DNA of 40,467 bases from a virus, in IMG/VR virus record IMGVR_UViG_3300006077_000011, positions 1 through 40,467 of that record; one strand, given 5' to 3'. Each line of letters starts with the position of its first letter. Within the stretch, counting starts at the first letter, position 1. A program made the translations under genes and the position numbers. This document shows, one piece after another, positions 1 to 7,441 of this stretch. Under the pieces are notes generated by a model. It was given only the letters and a program-made list of their open reading frames with translations. It was not told the origin of the DNA and made no database searches.

Positions 1-2
1 AC

Positions 3-368
3 GTCCTGATGGAGCAGTTGAACGCCTTTCTGCCCGATCACGACATGACCGGCCACGCCGAGCGGGTGCTGATGACCCGCGCCAATACCACCTACAGCCC
101 CGAGGTGCTGGCCGGCTGCACGATGTACACCAGCGCCGAACCCTGCGCCATGTGCTCCGGCGCGGTGTACTGGGCCGGCGTGGGCCGGGTGGTCTACGGC
201 GCCAGCGAAAAGCGCCTGAAGGACATGACCGGCAACCACCCGGAAAACCCGACGCTGGATCTGCCCTGCCGCACGGTATTCGAGTCCGGCCAGCGCAGCG
301 TCGAGGTGATCGGCCCACTGCTGGAAGAGGAATCCATCCGCGTCCACGAAGACTTCTGGAAAGACTGA
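3..368 (+). CDS. Nucleoside/guanine deaminase, 5'-truncated by window edge
   Basis: Cytidine/deoxycytidylate deaminase superfamily enzyme that hydrolytically deaminates a base or nucleoside in the cytosol. Seen: the zinc-site signature HAE (within TGHAERVL) followed about 30 residues later by PCAMC, giving the His and two Cys zinc ligands and the proton-shuttling Glu. A later segment, NPENPTLDLPC, resembles guanine-deaminase-like members more than TadA. The frame is open to the left edge, so the true start is outside the window; the ATG at position 9 is probably internal. It is host DNA: the prophage begins 16 bases after its stop. Substrate cannot be decided from this fragment. Confidence 0.85.
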   Translation, partial: VLMEQLNAFLPDHDMTGHAERVLMTRANTTYSPEVLAGCTMYTSAEPCAMCSGAVYWAGVGRVVYGASEKRLKDMTGNHPENPTLDLPCRTVFESGQRSVEVIGPLLEEESIRVHEDFWKD

Positions 369-378
369 TTATCGGGGC

Positions 379-384
379 TACAGG
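379..384. repeat. Target-site duplication, left copy (TACAGG)
   Basis: TACAGG directly precedes the left prophage TG. An identical hexamer follows the right-end CA at 37462..37467. Transposable phages duplicate a short target of 5 to 6 bp. Confidence 0.8.
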
Positions 385-425
385 TGTAGCCGCGCGCGAT
401 AATTGACAAACTGAGGCGCGATATT
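385..425 (+). other. Left prophage end with transposase-binding repeats
   Basis: Starts TGTAGCC. Two copies of GCGCGATA, with GATA at 398..401 and 420..423, are spaced 22 bp apart. The right end has GTGAGATA and GGCGAGATA at the matching offsets. Such paired end sites are what MuA-class transposases bind; the binding itself is inferred. Confidence 0.75.
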
Positions 426-438
426 CGCTCGCGCCTTT
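414..438. terminator. Hairpin inside the left end, likely transcription terminator
   Basis: AGGCGCGA and TCGCGCCT form a perfect 8-bp stem with a 7-base loop. It is followed by TTTC on the + strand. It lies beyond the last leftward phage gene (stop at 464) and beyond the rightward host deaminase, so it could insulate phage from host transcription. The T-tract is short, and the hairpin overlaps the second end repeat, so it may serve transposition instead. Confidence 0.45.
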
Positions 439-463
439 CAGTTGCTCTATGTGAAACGAAATT

Positions 464-1111
464 TCAAAAAGGCTCTGACGTTAGCAGCCGATAGACAACA
501 TCAGCGGTACGGTTACGGAGGTAGTAGCCGCCACCGTAACCTCCAGTTGTTTGCCGAAACAACCCAAGTGAGGCAAGCCCATTGAGTGATAGAAAGTCAT
601 CGCTACTCGGGTCGATATAGAACACTTCCTGGTTTTCCCTATGGGTTGCGTCGGTGTAGATCTTCTGGTGGCTAACCGTTCGCAAGAGCAGCTCCGCCTC
701 CTCGGGTGAGATATCGCGAATGGTTCGGGCAATGTAGGCCGACTGTGCTGGTTCGATGTCCACGTCCAAGCTGTTGCGGATGGCATGCCGCAGGTAGCGG
801 AGCTTATCTTCGCTAACTGTGTGCTGAGCGCATGCGATGGCATCACCAATCAATTGGTACTGAGCATCGCTTAGGTCGTCCAGCCTTTCCTGAAACTCCT
901 CCAGCTCTGCCGAGACGTCTTCGATGAATCTCTGCAGGCGTTCCTCATGGCGCCGTGCGGCAAGGGTATTGAGAAGTAGCGGCAGGAAAACGGCCGCTCC
1001 CGTCGCAGCAACTCCAACAGCAGCAACACCGACCGCGCCCGCACCGACGACCGGGTGTGCTGCTATCTGTTCCGTTTTAGTTGGCTTGTAGTCATCCTTG
1101 TTGATCGTCAT
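464..1111 (-). CDS. Membrane-anchored protein of unknown function, terminal cargo gene
   Basis: Not recognised. 215 residues: a short polar start, a Gly/Ala/Val-rich hydrophobic segment (about residues 20 to 51) that can span the membrane once, then a charged helical part rich in Glu and Arg (about 54 to 85) that looks like coiled coil, and a C-terminal domain. The last 45 residues (LASLGLF, then a Gly/Tyr-rich turn, then a strand and helix) resemble a winged-helix-like fold. A strong AGGAGG stands 8 to 9 bases before the ATG, and the gene starts 25 bases after the methylase stop, so it is in the phage late operon. Its place, last before the phage end, is a usual cargo slot. A superinfection-exclusion or defence role is possible but only inferred. 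Base composition looks less GC-rich than the neighbouring tail genes. Confidence 0.75.
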   Translation of the reverse strand: MTINKDDYKPTKTEQIAAHPVVGAGAVGVAAVGVAATGAAVFLPLLLNTLAARRHEERLQRFIEDVSAELEEFQERLDDLSDAQYQLIGDAIACAQHTVSEDKLRYLRHAIRNSLDVDIEPAQSAYIARTIRDISPEEAELLLRTVSHQKIYTDATHRENQEVFYIDPSSDDFLSLNGLASLGLFRQTTGGYGGGYYLRNRTADVVYRLLTSEPF

Positions 1112-1136
1112 TCCATTGTCCTCCTGATGTGAGGGG

Positions 1137-1928
1137 TCAGAATAGCCCAGCCGGCTCAGCGCTGATATCCCAGCTGAAGATCAGCACCTCCGAGGCGTTG
1201 CTGCCTTTGCCTCCGCCGACTGTGTACTTGATGTCGGTCGCTTCGATGTGGAAGTCGGCGAAGCACCGGCGGATGTCGGGATGGTCGTTGAGGCTGATGA
1301 TGGCTTTGCCTTTGAGTGCCTTCAGCATCGCAGCCATCTCTTCGTATTGCTCGAAACCGAATGGCACGCCGTACCCTTCGGTCTCCCAGTACGGTGGGTC
1401 GCAGTAGAAGAAGGTGTGCTCCCGGTCGTACTTGCGCATGCAGTCCTGCCATGCCAGGTGTTCGATGTAGGTGTTGCTGAGGCGCAGGTGGGCGGCTGAC
1501 AGGCTCTCCTCCAGCCTCAGCAGGTTCAGGCCCGGCGGGGTTGTAGTGGCGGTGCCGTAGCTTTGGCCATCGACGCGGCCACCAAAGGCGCTCTGCTGCA
1601 GGTAGTAGAACCGGGCTGCGCGCTGGATGTCCGTGGGCGTTGCCGGGTTGGTGTCCTGGAGCCACTTGAACACTTGGCGGCTGCTGAGTGCCCACTTGAA
1701 CTGCCTGACGAACTCCTCCAGATGCACCTGGACGACGCGGTACAGGTTGACCAGGTCGCCGTTGACGTCTTTCAGCACCTCGACGTCGGCCGGTACCGAT
1801 CGGAGGAAGTACAGTGCTGCACCTCCGGCGAACGGCTCGACGTAGCAGCTGTGGCGAGGGAACAGCGGGAAGATGCGATCGGCAAGACGTCGCTTGCCGC
1901 CGATCCAGGGGATGATGGGCTGTGCCAT
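1137..1928 (-). CDS. D12-class DNA adenine-N6 methyltransferase (Dam-like)
   Basis: Transfers a methyl group from S-adenosylmethionine to N6 of adenine in phage or host DNA. Seen: N-terminal PWIGGKRRL (motif X), YVEPFAGGAAL (motif I, cofactor site) and FFYCDPPYW (motif IV, catalytic DPPY), in the order expected for the alpha/D12 group. Length of 263 aa is normal for a Dam-like enzyme. Start at 1928 is supported by GGAGG seven bases upstream. In Mu the equivalent position holds com-mom; many Pseudomonas relatives have a methylase here. It probably protects phage DNA from host restriction. Specificity (GATC or other) cannot be read from the sequence. Confidence 0.93.
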   Translation of the reverse strand: MAQPIIPWIGGKRRLADRIFPLFPRHSCYVEPFAGGAALYFLRSVPADVEVLKDVNGDLVNLYRVVQVHLEEFVRQFKWALSSRQVFKWLQDTNPATPTDIQRAARFYYLQQSAFGGRVDGQSYGTATTTPPGLNLLRLEESLSAAHLRLSNTYIEHLAWQDCMRKYDREHTFFYCDPPYWETEGYGVPFGFEQYEEMAAMLKALKGKAIISLNDHPDIRRCFADFHIEATDIKYTVGGGKGSNASEVLIFSWDISAEPAGLF

Positions 1929-2482
1929 TTAAACCTCCAGTCGGCGCTCGAGGCGCTCGCTTTGAGGCTCATGGCCTTCTTTGGTTGAGTGTCCCGCAGC
2001 GGGGGCACTTGATCTCGATGATGCTGCCCTGGCCGACCTTGGGCTGTCGTACCCCATGCCGCCGAGCTTCGAGCGCGCTCATCGCGCCGCCGGCGCACAA
2101 GCCCCGGCAGGACTTTACCGCCGCCGTGCACCCAACGGTCGAACTGCTTTGCCGCCGCCCGGTAGTCGCCCTCGTTGAGTACGCGCAGCAGTGTTGAGAG
2201 TCGGAACGCCCCGGCACCCACGTTGAATGCGAATGAGACCAGAGCGTCGAACTGGCCCTGCGTCAGCGGCACCTTGACCGCTGCGTTGACGGCGCGCTCA
2301 AACGATTTGAGGTCGGATTGCAGCAGCAGATCGGCCATGGCCTCCGTAATGCGCTGGCCGGGGTGCACGTCACCGGTGTGGCCGTAGCCGATAGTCCAGA
2401 CGCGAGCTGGGCACAGATAGGCGTCCAGCCGCAGCCCCTCGTGCTCTTTGATGAGCGCGAGTCCAGCAGATGAGGTTTGCAT
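1772..2482 (-). CDS. Phage lysozyme (GH24 endolysin) with aberrant C-terminal extension
   Basis: Muramidase that cleaves peptidoglycan at lysis. The N-terminal 145 residues are a clear GH24 domain: Glu15, Cys24 and Thr30 match the E-x8-(D/C)-x5-T catalytic spacing with Cys in place of Asp, as in P1 Lyz and phage 21 enzymes. GYGHT and the closing LPGLVRRR are typical. There is no signal or SAR segment, so release would need the holin. The frame then stays open for about 90 further low-quality residues that overlap a Com-like motif and the first 157 bases of the methylase in other frames. GH24 enzymes normally end near LPGLVRRR plus a few residues, so a one-base indel may have removed the original stop. 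Start at 2482 has GGAG five bases upstream. Confidence 0.85.
   Translation of the reverse strand: MQTSSAGLALIKEHEGLRLDAYLCPARVWTIGYGHTGDVHPGQRITEAMADLLLQSDLKSFERAVNAAVKVPLTQGQFDALVSFAFNVGAGAFRLSTLLRVLNEGDYRAAAKQFDRWVHGGGKVLPGLVRRRRDERARSSAAWGTTAQGRPGQHHRDQVPPLRDTQPKKAMSLKASASSADWRFKWHSPSSPGSAASDVLPIASSRCSLATAATSSRSPEVQHCTSSDRYRPTSRC
1969..2082 (-). CDS. Possible Com-like zinc-finger regulator, overlapping lysozyme tail
   Basis: A frame shifted from the lysozyme reads IIEIKCPRCGTLN near its end. This is very close to the second zinc knuckle of Mu Com-family regulators, which usually precede a mom or methylase gene and control its translation. The gene lies just upstream of the methylase, the expected place. 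Only the CPRC pair is convincing. The first cysteine pair would have to come from upstream of the ATG at 2082 (residues reading CRGLC in the same frame), and no good ribosome site is seen. It may be an intact overlapping gene with a start further upstream, or a remnant damaged by the same indel that extended the lysozyme. Confidence 0.4.
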   Translation of the reverse strand: MSALEARRHGVRQPKVGQGSIIEIKCPRCGTLNQRRP

Positions 2483-2498
2483 TGGTACTCCAGACGTG

Positions 2499-2521
2499 AA
2501 AAAGCCGCCTCATTGGGCGGC
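2499..2521 (-). terminator. Rho-independent terminator after the tail operon
   Basis: On the - strand GCCGCC, a six-base loop and GGCGGC are followed directly by TTTTT. It lies between the receptor-binding tail gene (stop 2660) and the lysozyme start (2482), only 17 bases before the latter, so lysozyme expression needs read-through or its own promoter. Nothing else convincing is seen in the remaining 138 bases of this gap. Confidence 0.85.
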
Positions 2522-2659
2522 CTGTTGTGACAGGGTTATCGTTTGCCGGAGATCACCGGCGACAGCAGCAGCCCGGGCGGGCATGCTGCTCTGGCTCTAC
2601 ACGGATGTGGGCGTTCCAACGCCGGGTTTTGCAGTACCGGCGACCACTCAGCCTAATCC

Positions 2660-5600
2660 CTAGTAGTTCGGGAACGGCCCAGTCGGGGGCGTGAAGTTTT
2701 CGGTGTAGCGGGCGACGCCTTTGGTAATGCGGAGCGTATCTATAGCACCGACGAAGTTTCTCGAAGCGTCAGGTGCAGCTGGACTACGCAACAACTGGAT
2801 AGGCCAAGCCCCCGTCGCCGGAAGAGACGGGGCAGGGGTGCTGCTGCCCACTCCCCCGACATAGACCCTGACCTCGGTTACATCCACCACGAAGGCACAG
2901 TGCGTCCATACCCCCGGAGGCAACAGGTTTTCGCCACTGGTGGCATAGACAGCCGCCGTACCCGAGCTATTGAAAATTCCAATATCCATTCTTCCAGTGG
3001 CCGCCCTCTCGATAACCCATGTGTTGACCAAAGATGAGCCTCCTCTAGCGCTAAGGATCGCCTTTACGCGGGAAGAGTCAGAAGGAGATGGTTTCAGGAA
3101 AAACTCTATGGTCATCTTCCCCCCCTGCGCTGCTGGAGAAAATTCAGAACCACCCTCAGTGGTCAAGAAAGCTGGCATTGAGCTAGTGAGTGCGCAACCA
3201 CTGAATCTCCCCTCCCCGCTGTAAGAGATATCTCCGGAAGGTGCCCAAACCCGCCCAGTCTCATCTTTCCACGGATTAGCTGGGTCATCGAATTGAAGCA
3301 ACGACACCACGTTATCCCAGTGAGGATCGCCTTCCAAGGGTTCACCCAGGCTGAACTCAGCCGTCAGAGCCTGCAGAGACTCTAACCCTCCACGAACCGA
3401 GCTGACCGCTACTTGGCCCACGCCCGCGGTAGTGCTGGGCGTCCACGTGAAGCTGGTGCTGGAGGTATCCAGTAGCTCGGTATCGAGGGTATCGTTAACA
3501 TAGCAGCGAACGTTGTAGGTCACGCCGGACTCTGGTCCGATCGCGGCAGCGGATGTATCAAACAGCTGGTCTGACTGCATTACCCGGTCACGCCCGACCC
3601 AAGTAACCGCAACGTCTCCGATAACTTCATCAGGGTACGCAGTGCCGCCGATCAGTAACCCTGCAGGCGGGTACGGCCTAAACCAACGCTGGCTCATTTC
3701 AACCGATAGCGCTGTTGCGCTAGCCAAAGGCAGCTCATCAATGGAGGTCCGGGTCAGCAGCGCTGCGTTCACGGTATCGCCGTCCAGGTACTGGAGGCCA
3801 TCAGTAGAACCCCAGTCACCACAAAACCAGATACGCGAACCGGCCTCGTGCTTCCAGGGCACCGTATCGGCACAGCCCCGACCGAGCGTTACCGTGAGTG
3901 CATCTTCGTCGATCGCATCGATACGCACAATCTCGTCATCCCATAGCGCCCAGCTACCGACTGCCACCAGATCCAATCGGTCGGCATCGGTCAAGGTGAA
4001 TGCTGTATCAAGGTAACCGGCCGCCTCGACAATCAGAGCAGATGGACACCACTCCCCGGTTCCATTGTCCTCCAGGTCTACCCCGTCCGAGGCCGAATAA
4101 AGGCTGTAGTTCAGCCCCCCAGAAGGCTCTATCGCCATGGCCATAATCGCACCGGCGTCATTGGGGAAGGCCGCAAGATCGGCCGCAGAGAGGTTAGCAG
4201 CGACTTCAACATAAGGCGCCTCGATCAAACGCTGGGCAGGTGACGGCACTGGCGGGCTGTAGATCGGCTGGCCCTGGTTGGGCTGGGCCACGACATAGGT
4301 GGTTGCCGGCATTGAGTACACATCCTGCACACCCTGTATCTTCATGCGTCCATCGCGCTGGGTTCCATATTCAATATCTCCGACTACAACAATCATGTTG
4401 TCGACACCGTCTTCGGCAGACTGCAGGCGCACTTTCTTACCGGGGCGCAGCTTCCAGAGGTCTCCACGACGATTTGTGGTGACCGTTACCTTGGTGAGAG
4501 GCGTCGACTTAGCTGCAAGGTCTCGAGCCTGTAGGCGCATACACAGCGACTCTGCTGCAATCTCCGGATACTCCACAGTTTCGCCATTCACCTGGCCGGC
4601 CGCATGTATCGCTCCACGCGACTGCATGGGCGGAGTTGAACGCGCGACATTGTTCTCGACATCAAACCACTCAGCGGTCAACTGATTGACCTGCTCTGTG
4701 ATTGTGGAAGGCTCAAGCGTCAGCGAGATGATGTCGTCGCTGCTGATAACAGGCAGCGTGTCCGGATCTTCGGTCGGGCGGATCAGATCCAGGTAGTACT
4801 GACCGTCCTCCCGCGACTGGGTCATCGACGCCCCAATCACGTTTAGAATGCGCGCCTGAAACTCTTCAATTCTTTCGTCGAAATCATAAGTGGTACAAAC
4901 GCCGAGACCTTCGCCATACAAAACATCAGCAGCTGCACGGAACGATGCATCGTTGACCAGCGCAGTCGGCTCGCCTTGCATATCTTTTGCAGTCAGTGAG
5001 TCATACAAGACGTGTGCGGCATTCATCGCAACCGTGTCTGAGCTGCTTTCAAGTCGCCAGTCAAAATAGAAGTAGTTACCGGCACCGGAGTGCCTGTCCC
5101 AGCCAACAGCTACTACCGTGTTCTGACCGACAACAAATGCATCTGTGTCGATCTCCTGGTCATAATACGCCCCGTTATGGGCACCGACTTGGACTACCTG
5201 CACTCCGTTGACATAGATGATGCAGTCATTGTCAACGAATGCTTGGAATCGCATAGTCTCAGGCACTGCCGCCAGGTACACGCGTGTCCGCATCCAGACT
5301 TTGCTAGCTTCAGCTACCACAGTTCCTGGCACAGTGCTAAATCCGAAGGTGCCGGGGTATGCCCAAGGCTCATCTGCAAATGGCGCAGCTCCCAAGGGCC
5401 AGCCAGAATCATCGTAAGCGGGAGAGGAGTAATCCGCGGCATCACTGTTGGGAACTACTTTGTAGCGCCAGTCGATCTTCGATCCTGGAACAACGCTAAG
5501 CTTTAGTTCCGCCTTCTCCGGATACCAAGGAGTATCGTTATCCCACCCCTGCAGAATGCGCCGCACTTTGAACTCGGCACGCTTGGGATACGGATTCATC

Positions 5601-5941
5601 GCGCCCCAGCGCCCGCCACGCCAGATCGCCATCGCTTTGCCCCGATACGATGGCTGATCGCTGCCGAGCTGGGCTGCGAGATAATCATTCGGCTGCTGAT
5701 CAGCGTCACCCATCTGCAGATCCATGTACCCCAGCAGGCCACCCTCTTTCTTCTGCCCGCCCCACAGGTTCAGGGCGTTGACGTAGATCCGGCTGGTCTG
5801 TGTGACGATACCGCGCCAAGCTGTGCGGCCGCCCGCACGGAACTCGAGCACGGCATCCAGCTTGCCCAGGCTCAGGGTGAAGGCCTGCAGGTACTTGTAC
5901 CAGTAGCCGACCGTTTGGGTTTTGCTGCCGCCGCCGCTCAT
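2660..5941 (-). CDS. Tail tip/receptor-binding protein (lambda J role) with jelly-roll insert and LamG end
   Basis: Large (1093 aa) distal tail protein, the likely host-attachment subunit. Residues 1 to 150 begin with GGGSKTQTVGYWY, typical of J-like proteins of B3-type siphophages. Residues about 155 to 302 form an inserted beta-rich module (WMRTRVYL, DNDCIIYVNG) like galactose-binding jelly rolls. Residues about 305 to 560 resume the J-like part. Residues about 872 to 1093 are a concanavalin/LamG-type lectin module ending in the familiar TKGVARYTENFTPP tail. The start ATG overlaps the previous stop (ATGA). The DNA coding the C-terminal module looks less GC-rich than the rest, consistent with exchange of receptor-binding ends. 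Sugar ligands are inferred, not known. Confidence 0.88.
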   Translation of the reverse strand: MSGGGSKTQTVGYWYKYLQAFTLSLGKLDAVLEFRAGGRTAWRGIVTQTSRIYVNALNLWGGQKKEGGLLGYMDLQMGDADQQPNDYLAAQLGSDQPSYRGKAMAIWRGGRWGAMNPYPKRAEFKVRRILQGWDNDTPWYPEKAELKLSVVPGSKIDWRYKVVPNSDAADYSSPAYDDSGWPLGAAPFADEPWAYPGTFGFSTVPGTVVAEASKVWMRTRVYLAAVPETMRFQAFVDNDCIIYVNGVQVVQVGAHNGAYYDQEIDTDAFVVGQNTVVAVGWDRHSGAGNYFYFDWRLESSSDTVAMNAAHVLYDSLTAKDMQGEPTALVNDASFRAAADVLYGEGLGVCTTYDFDERIEEFQARILNVIGASMTQSREDGQYYLDLIRPTEDPDTLPVISSDDIISLTLEPSTITEQVNQLTAEWFDVENNVARSTPPMQSRGAIHAAGQVNGETVEYPEIAAESLCMRLQARDLAAKSTPLTKVTVTTNRRGDLWKLRPGKKVRLQSAEDGVDNMIVVVGDIEYGTQRDGRMKIQGVQDVYSMPATTYVVAQPNQGQPIYSPPVPSPAQRLIEAPYVEVAANLSAADLAAFPNDAGAIMAMAIEPSGGLNYSLYSASDGVDLEDNGTGEWCPSALIVEAAGYLDTAFTLTDADRLDLVAVGSWALWDDEIVRIDAIDEDALTVTLGRGCADTVPWKHEAGSRIWFCGDWGSTDGLQYLDGDTVNAALLTRTSIDELPLASATALSVEMSQRWFRPYPPAGLLIGGTAYPDEVIGDVAVTWVGRDRVMQSDQLFDTSAAAIGPESGVTYNVRCYVNDTLDTELLDTSSTSFTWTPSTTAGVGQVAVSSVRGGLESLQALTAEFSLGEPLEGDPHWDNVVSLLQFDDPANPWKDETGRVWAPSGDISYSGEGRFSGCALTSSMPAFLTTEGGSEFSPAAQGGKMTIEFFLKPSPSDSSRVKAILSARGGSSLVNTWVIERAATGRMDIGIFNSSGTAAVYATSGENLLPPGVWTHCAFVVDVTEVRVYVGGVGSSTPAPSLPATGAWPIQLLRSPAAPDASRNFVGAIDTLRITKGVARYTENFTPPTGPFPNY

Positions 5942-6168
5942 GCTTGACGCTCCTGCTCAATACGCTCAGATTCGTGCGCCCAGTCAACCAGGGCCTTGGC
6001 CAGCCCGTCGCCGGTCGCCAGAAAGTCTTCTTCGGGTATGCCGCCATGGCGGAAGGCGTACCAGTCCAGTCCGTGACGGGCGAAGAAGTCACGGGCTTTG
6101 GTATTGCACCAGCCCGGTTTCTTGCCGGTACCGGGGATCGTGTGCAGGTGTTTCAGGGTGATTTTCAC
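5938..6168 (-). CDS. Small conserved tail-assembly protein, 76 aa, GTG start
   Basis: The start is GTG at 6168, which overlaps the preceding TGA (GTGA) and has AAGGGGG about seven bases upstream; a longer reading in this frame to 6642 is non-coding. The protein (ITLKHLHTIPGTG..., then DFFARHGLDWYAFRHGGI) is soluble, with an aromatic middle and a charged helical end. It sits between the one-TM tail protein and the J-like protein, with four-base overlaps on both sides, so it is translationally coupled to tail-tip genes. Exact role in tip assembly is not recognised. Confidence 0.8.
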   Translation of the reverse strand: MKITLKHLHTIPGTGKKPGWCNTKARDFFARHGLDWYAFRHGGIPEEDFLATGDGLAKALVDWAHESERIEQERQA

Positions 6169-6386
6169 TTCTTGCCCCCTTTGCTGCGGATCGGGATGGT
6201 GCCCGCTTTCTTGAACGCAACCAGGCTCGGGTCCGAGATCCACACCGTGCCGTACACTTTGCGCAGCTTGATGCCTTCTTCGGTGGTCGGGGTTTTGCCG
6301 TCCTGTACCGCAGGCGCTTCCTGCTTCGGCGTCAGCGCCTTCATCACCGCAAGGGCGACAACCACAACCGCAATAACAACCCACAT
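6165..6386 (-). CDS. Small tail-region protein with N-terminal membrane segment, 73 aa
   Basis: Residues 2 to 17 (WVVIAVVVVALAVMKA) form one hydrophobic helix. The rest is polar and ends in a lysine-rich SKGGKK. Similar small proteins occupy this place in B3-type tail-tip operons; function is unknown. It may act in tail assembly at the membrane or be a minor tip component. It is linked by a four-base overlap to the next gene and by a short gap to the BR0599-like protein. Confidence 0.75.
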   Translation of the reverse strand: MWVVIAVVVVALAVMKALTPKQEAPAVQDGKTPTTEEGIKLRKVYGTVWISDPSLVAFKKAGTIPIRSKGGKK

Positions 6387-6397
6387 GCACTACCTCC

Positions 6398-7441
6398 TCA
6401 CCAAACCGGGTCGCCGCCGTAGGGGTTCTCAAGCGGCAGGTGCAGATTGCCGCCGTAGTTGATCTGGTTCTCGAGCTCGCCACACGCTGCCCAGGTATGC
6501 GCGCAGCCCGGATATGCCGTGATGATGAGATCCACGGCCAGGTCAGCGGCGCCGTAGTCGAGGGTGATGGTGCTGCCGGAGTGCTCGCGAATGGTCCGAA
6601 TCTCGGTCGCGCCATCAGCCCGCACCCACTCGACAAAGCCACCGGCCAGCCGGCCTGATGCGTACTCGCTGAACTCAGCTGCCGTGACAGTCAGCCCGCT
6701 AACCGCGGTGACCGTTGCTGCGACAGTGAGCGGCTTGGTGTAGGCGGTCAGTTCAAGGTCAGCCAGCAGCTCAGCGTTCCAACTGGCAAGCGTGATGGTC
6801 TCGCCGCTATGGCTGACGATAGCGATTTGCTGCACGACCTCTCCTGCATCCGTCCACTCGATCAGGCCACCAGCCAGATTGCGCGGGGCGGTCGCAAACT
6901 CTGCAGCCGTGATGGTGAGCGTCAGCTCGCCAACCTCGGTCAGTGTCGCCGGCACAGGCACCGCGTGCGGGTCCAGGTTGCAGAGGCCGCGCCCCTGGCT
7001 ATAAAGCACAAGGTCGCAGCCGACAGTCAGCCGCCGAGGATTGCCGCCACGCCGCCCCTTGGTCATGGTCGGCTCGCAGGTCAGCTCCAGCATGTGATCG
7101 CTGAACACCGGCCCGACTACCCGGCCCTGCGCCTCTACGATGGTTTCCGTCTCACCAACATGCCGACAGAGCACCACAAGGGTGATGGCCTCAGACGGGG
7201 AGTAAGGAAACCAGTTGGCAGCAACAGCGGCATACCGAGGCAGCTCAATTGAAAACGACCGCCTGCCCTTCTCGCTGCCCTGCCTGATGCTGGGCGGCTT
7301 GATGGGCAACGGCAGGTAGGTATCTTCACCCAGGGTCTGCTCACGGTCTGAACTGGTGTAGCACCAGGTCAGCGGGCCGCGGGCAAACTTGTAGAAGAAC
7401 ACCGGCTTGCCGCCGAACCAGGAACCTTCAAGCAGACTCAC
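6398..7441 (-). CDS. Phage BR0599/DUF2163-type tail-tip protein with internal duplication
   Basis: Tail-tip (hub) protein family found before the J-like gene in B3-type siphophages. The N-terminal domain (about 1 to 160) and the C-terminal PGCAHTWAACGELENQINYGG, matching the Cys-containing end of BR0599 proteins, flank two tandem repeats of about 72 residues (164 to 235 and 241 to 311). The repeats share TAAEF, LAGGxxEW, HSGxTITL and a closing TAY. Total 347 aa. It overlaps the upstream tail gene by 14 bases, so it is coupled to it. Identification rests on the C-terminal signature and position. Confidence 0.8.
   Translation of the reverse strand: MSLLEGSWFGGKPVFFYKFARGPLTWCYTSSDREQTLGEDTYLPLPIKPPSIRQGSEKGRRSFSIELPRYAAVAANWFPYSPSEAITLVVLCRHVGETETIVEAQGRVVGPVFSDHMLELTCEPTMTKGRRGGNPRRLTVGCDLVLYSQGRGLCNLDPHAVPVPATLTEVGELTLTITAAEFATAPRNLAGGLIEWTDAGEVVQQIAIVSHSGETITLASWNAELLADLELTAYTKPLTVAATVTAVSGLTVTAAEFSEYASGRLAGGFVEWVRADGATEIRTIREHSGSTITLDYGAADLAVDLIITAYPGCAHTWAACGELENQINYGGNLHLPLENPYGGDPVW

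Noticed and set aside
376-391. Perfect palindrome GGCTACA-GG-TGTAGCC as terminator of the deaminase gene
   Set aside because: Half of it is host plus target duplication and half is phage, so it arose from the insertion; no T-tract follows.
445-475. Left end at TGTGAAACGAAATTTC, with partial CTA match to the right side
   Set aside because: Resembles inner right-end sequence, but the flanking bases do not give a full duplication, and the TG at 385 does.
1126-1140. Left end at TGTGAGGGGTCA next to the methylase stop
   Set aside because: It would leave the gene at 464..1111 as host DNA, although its ribosome site is next to the methylase stop, and there is no matching duplication.
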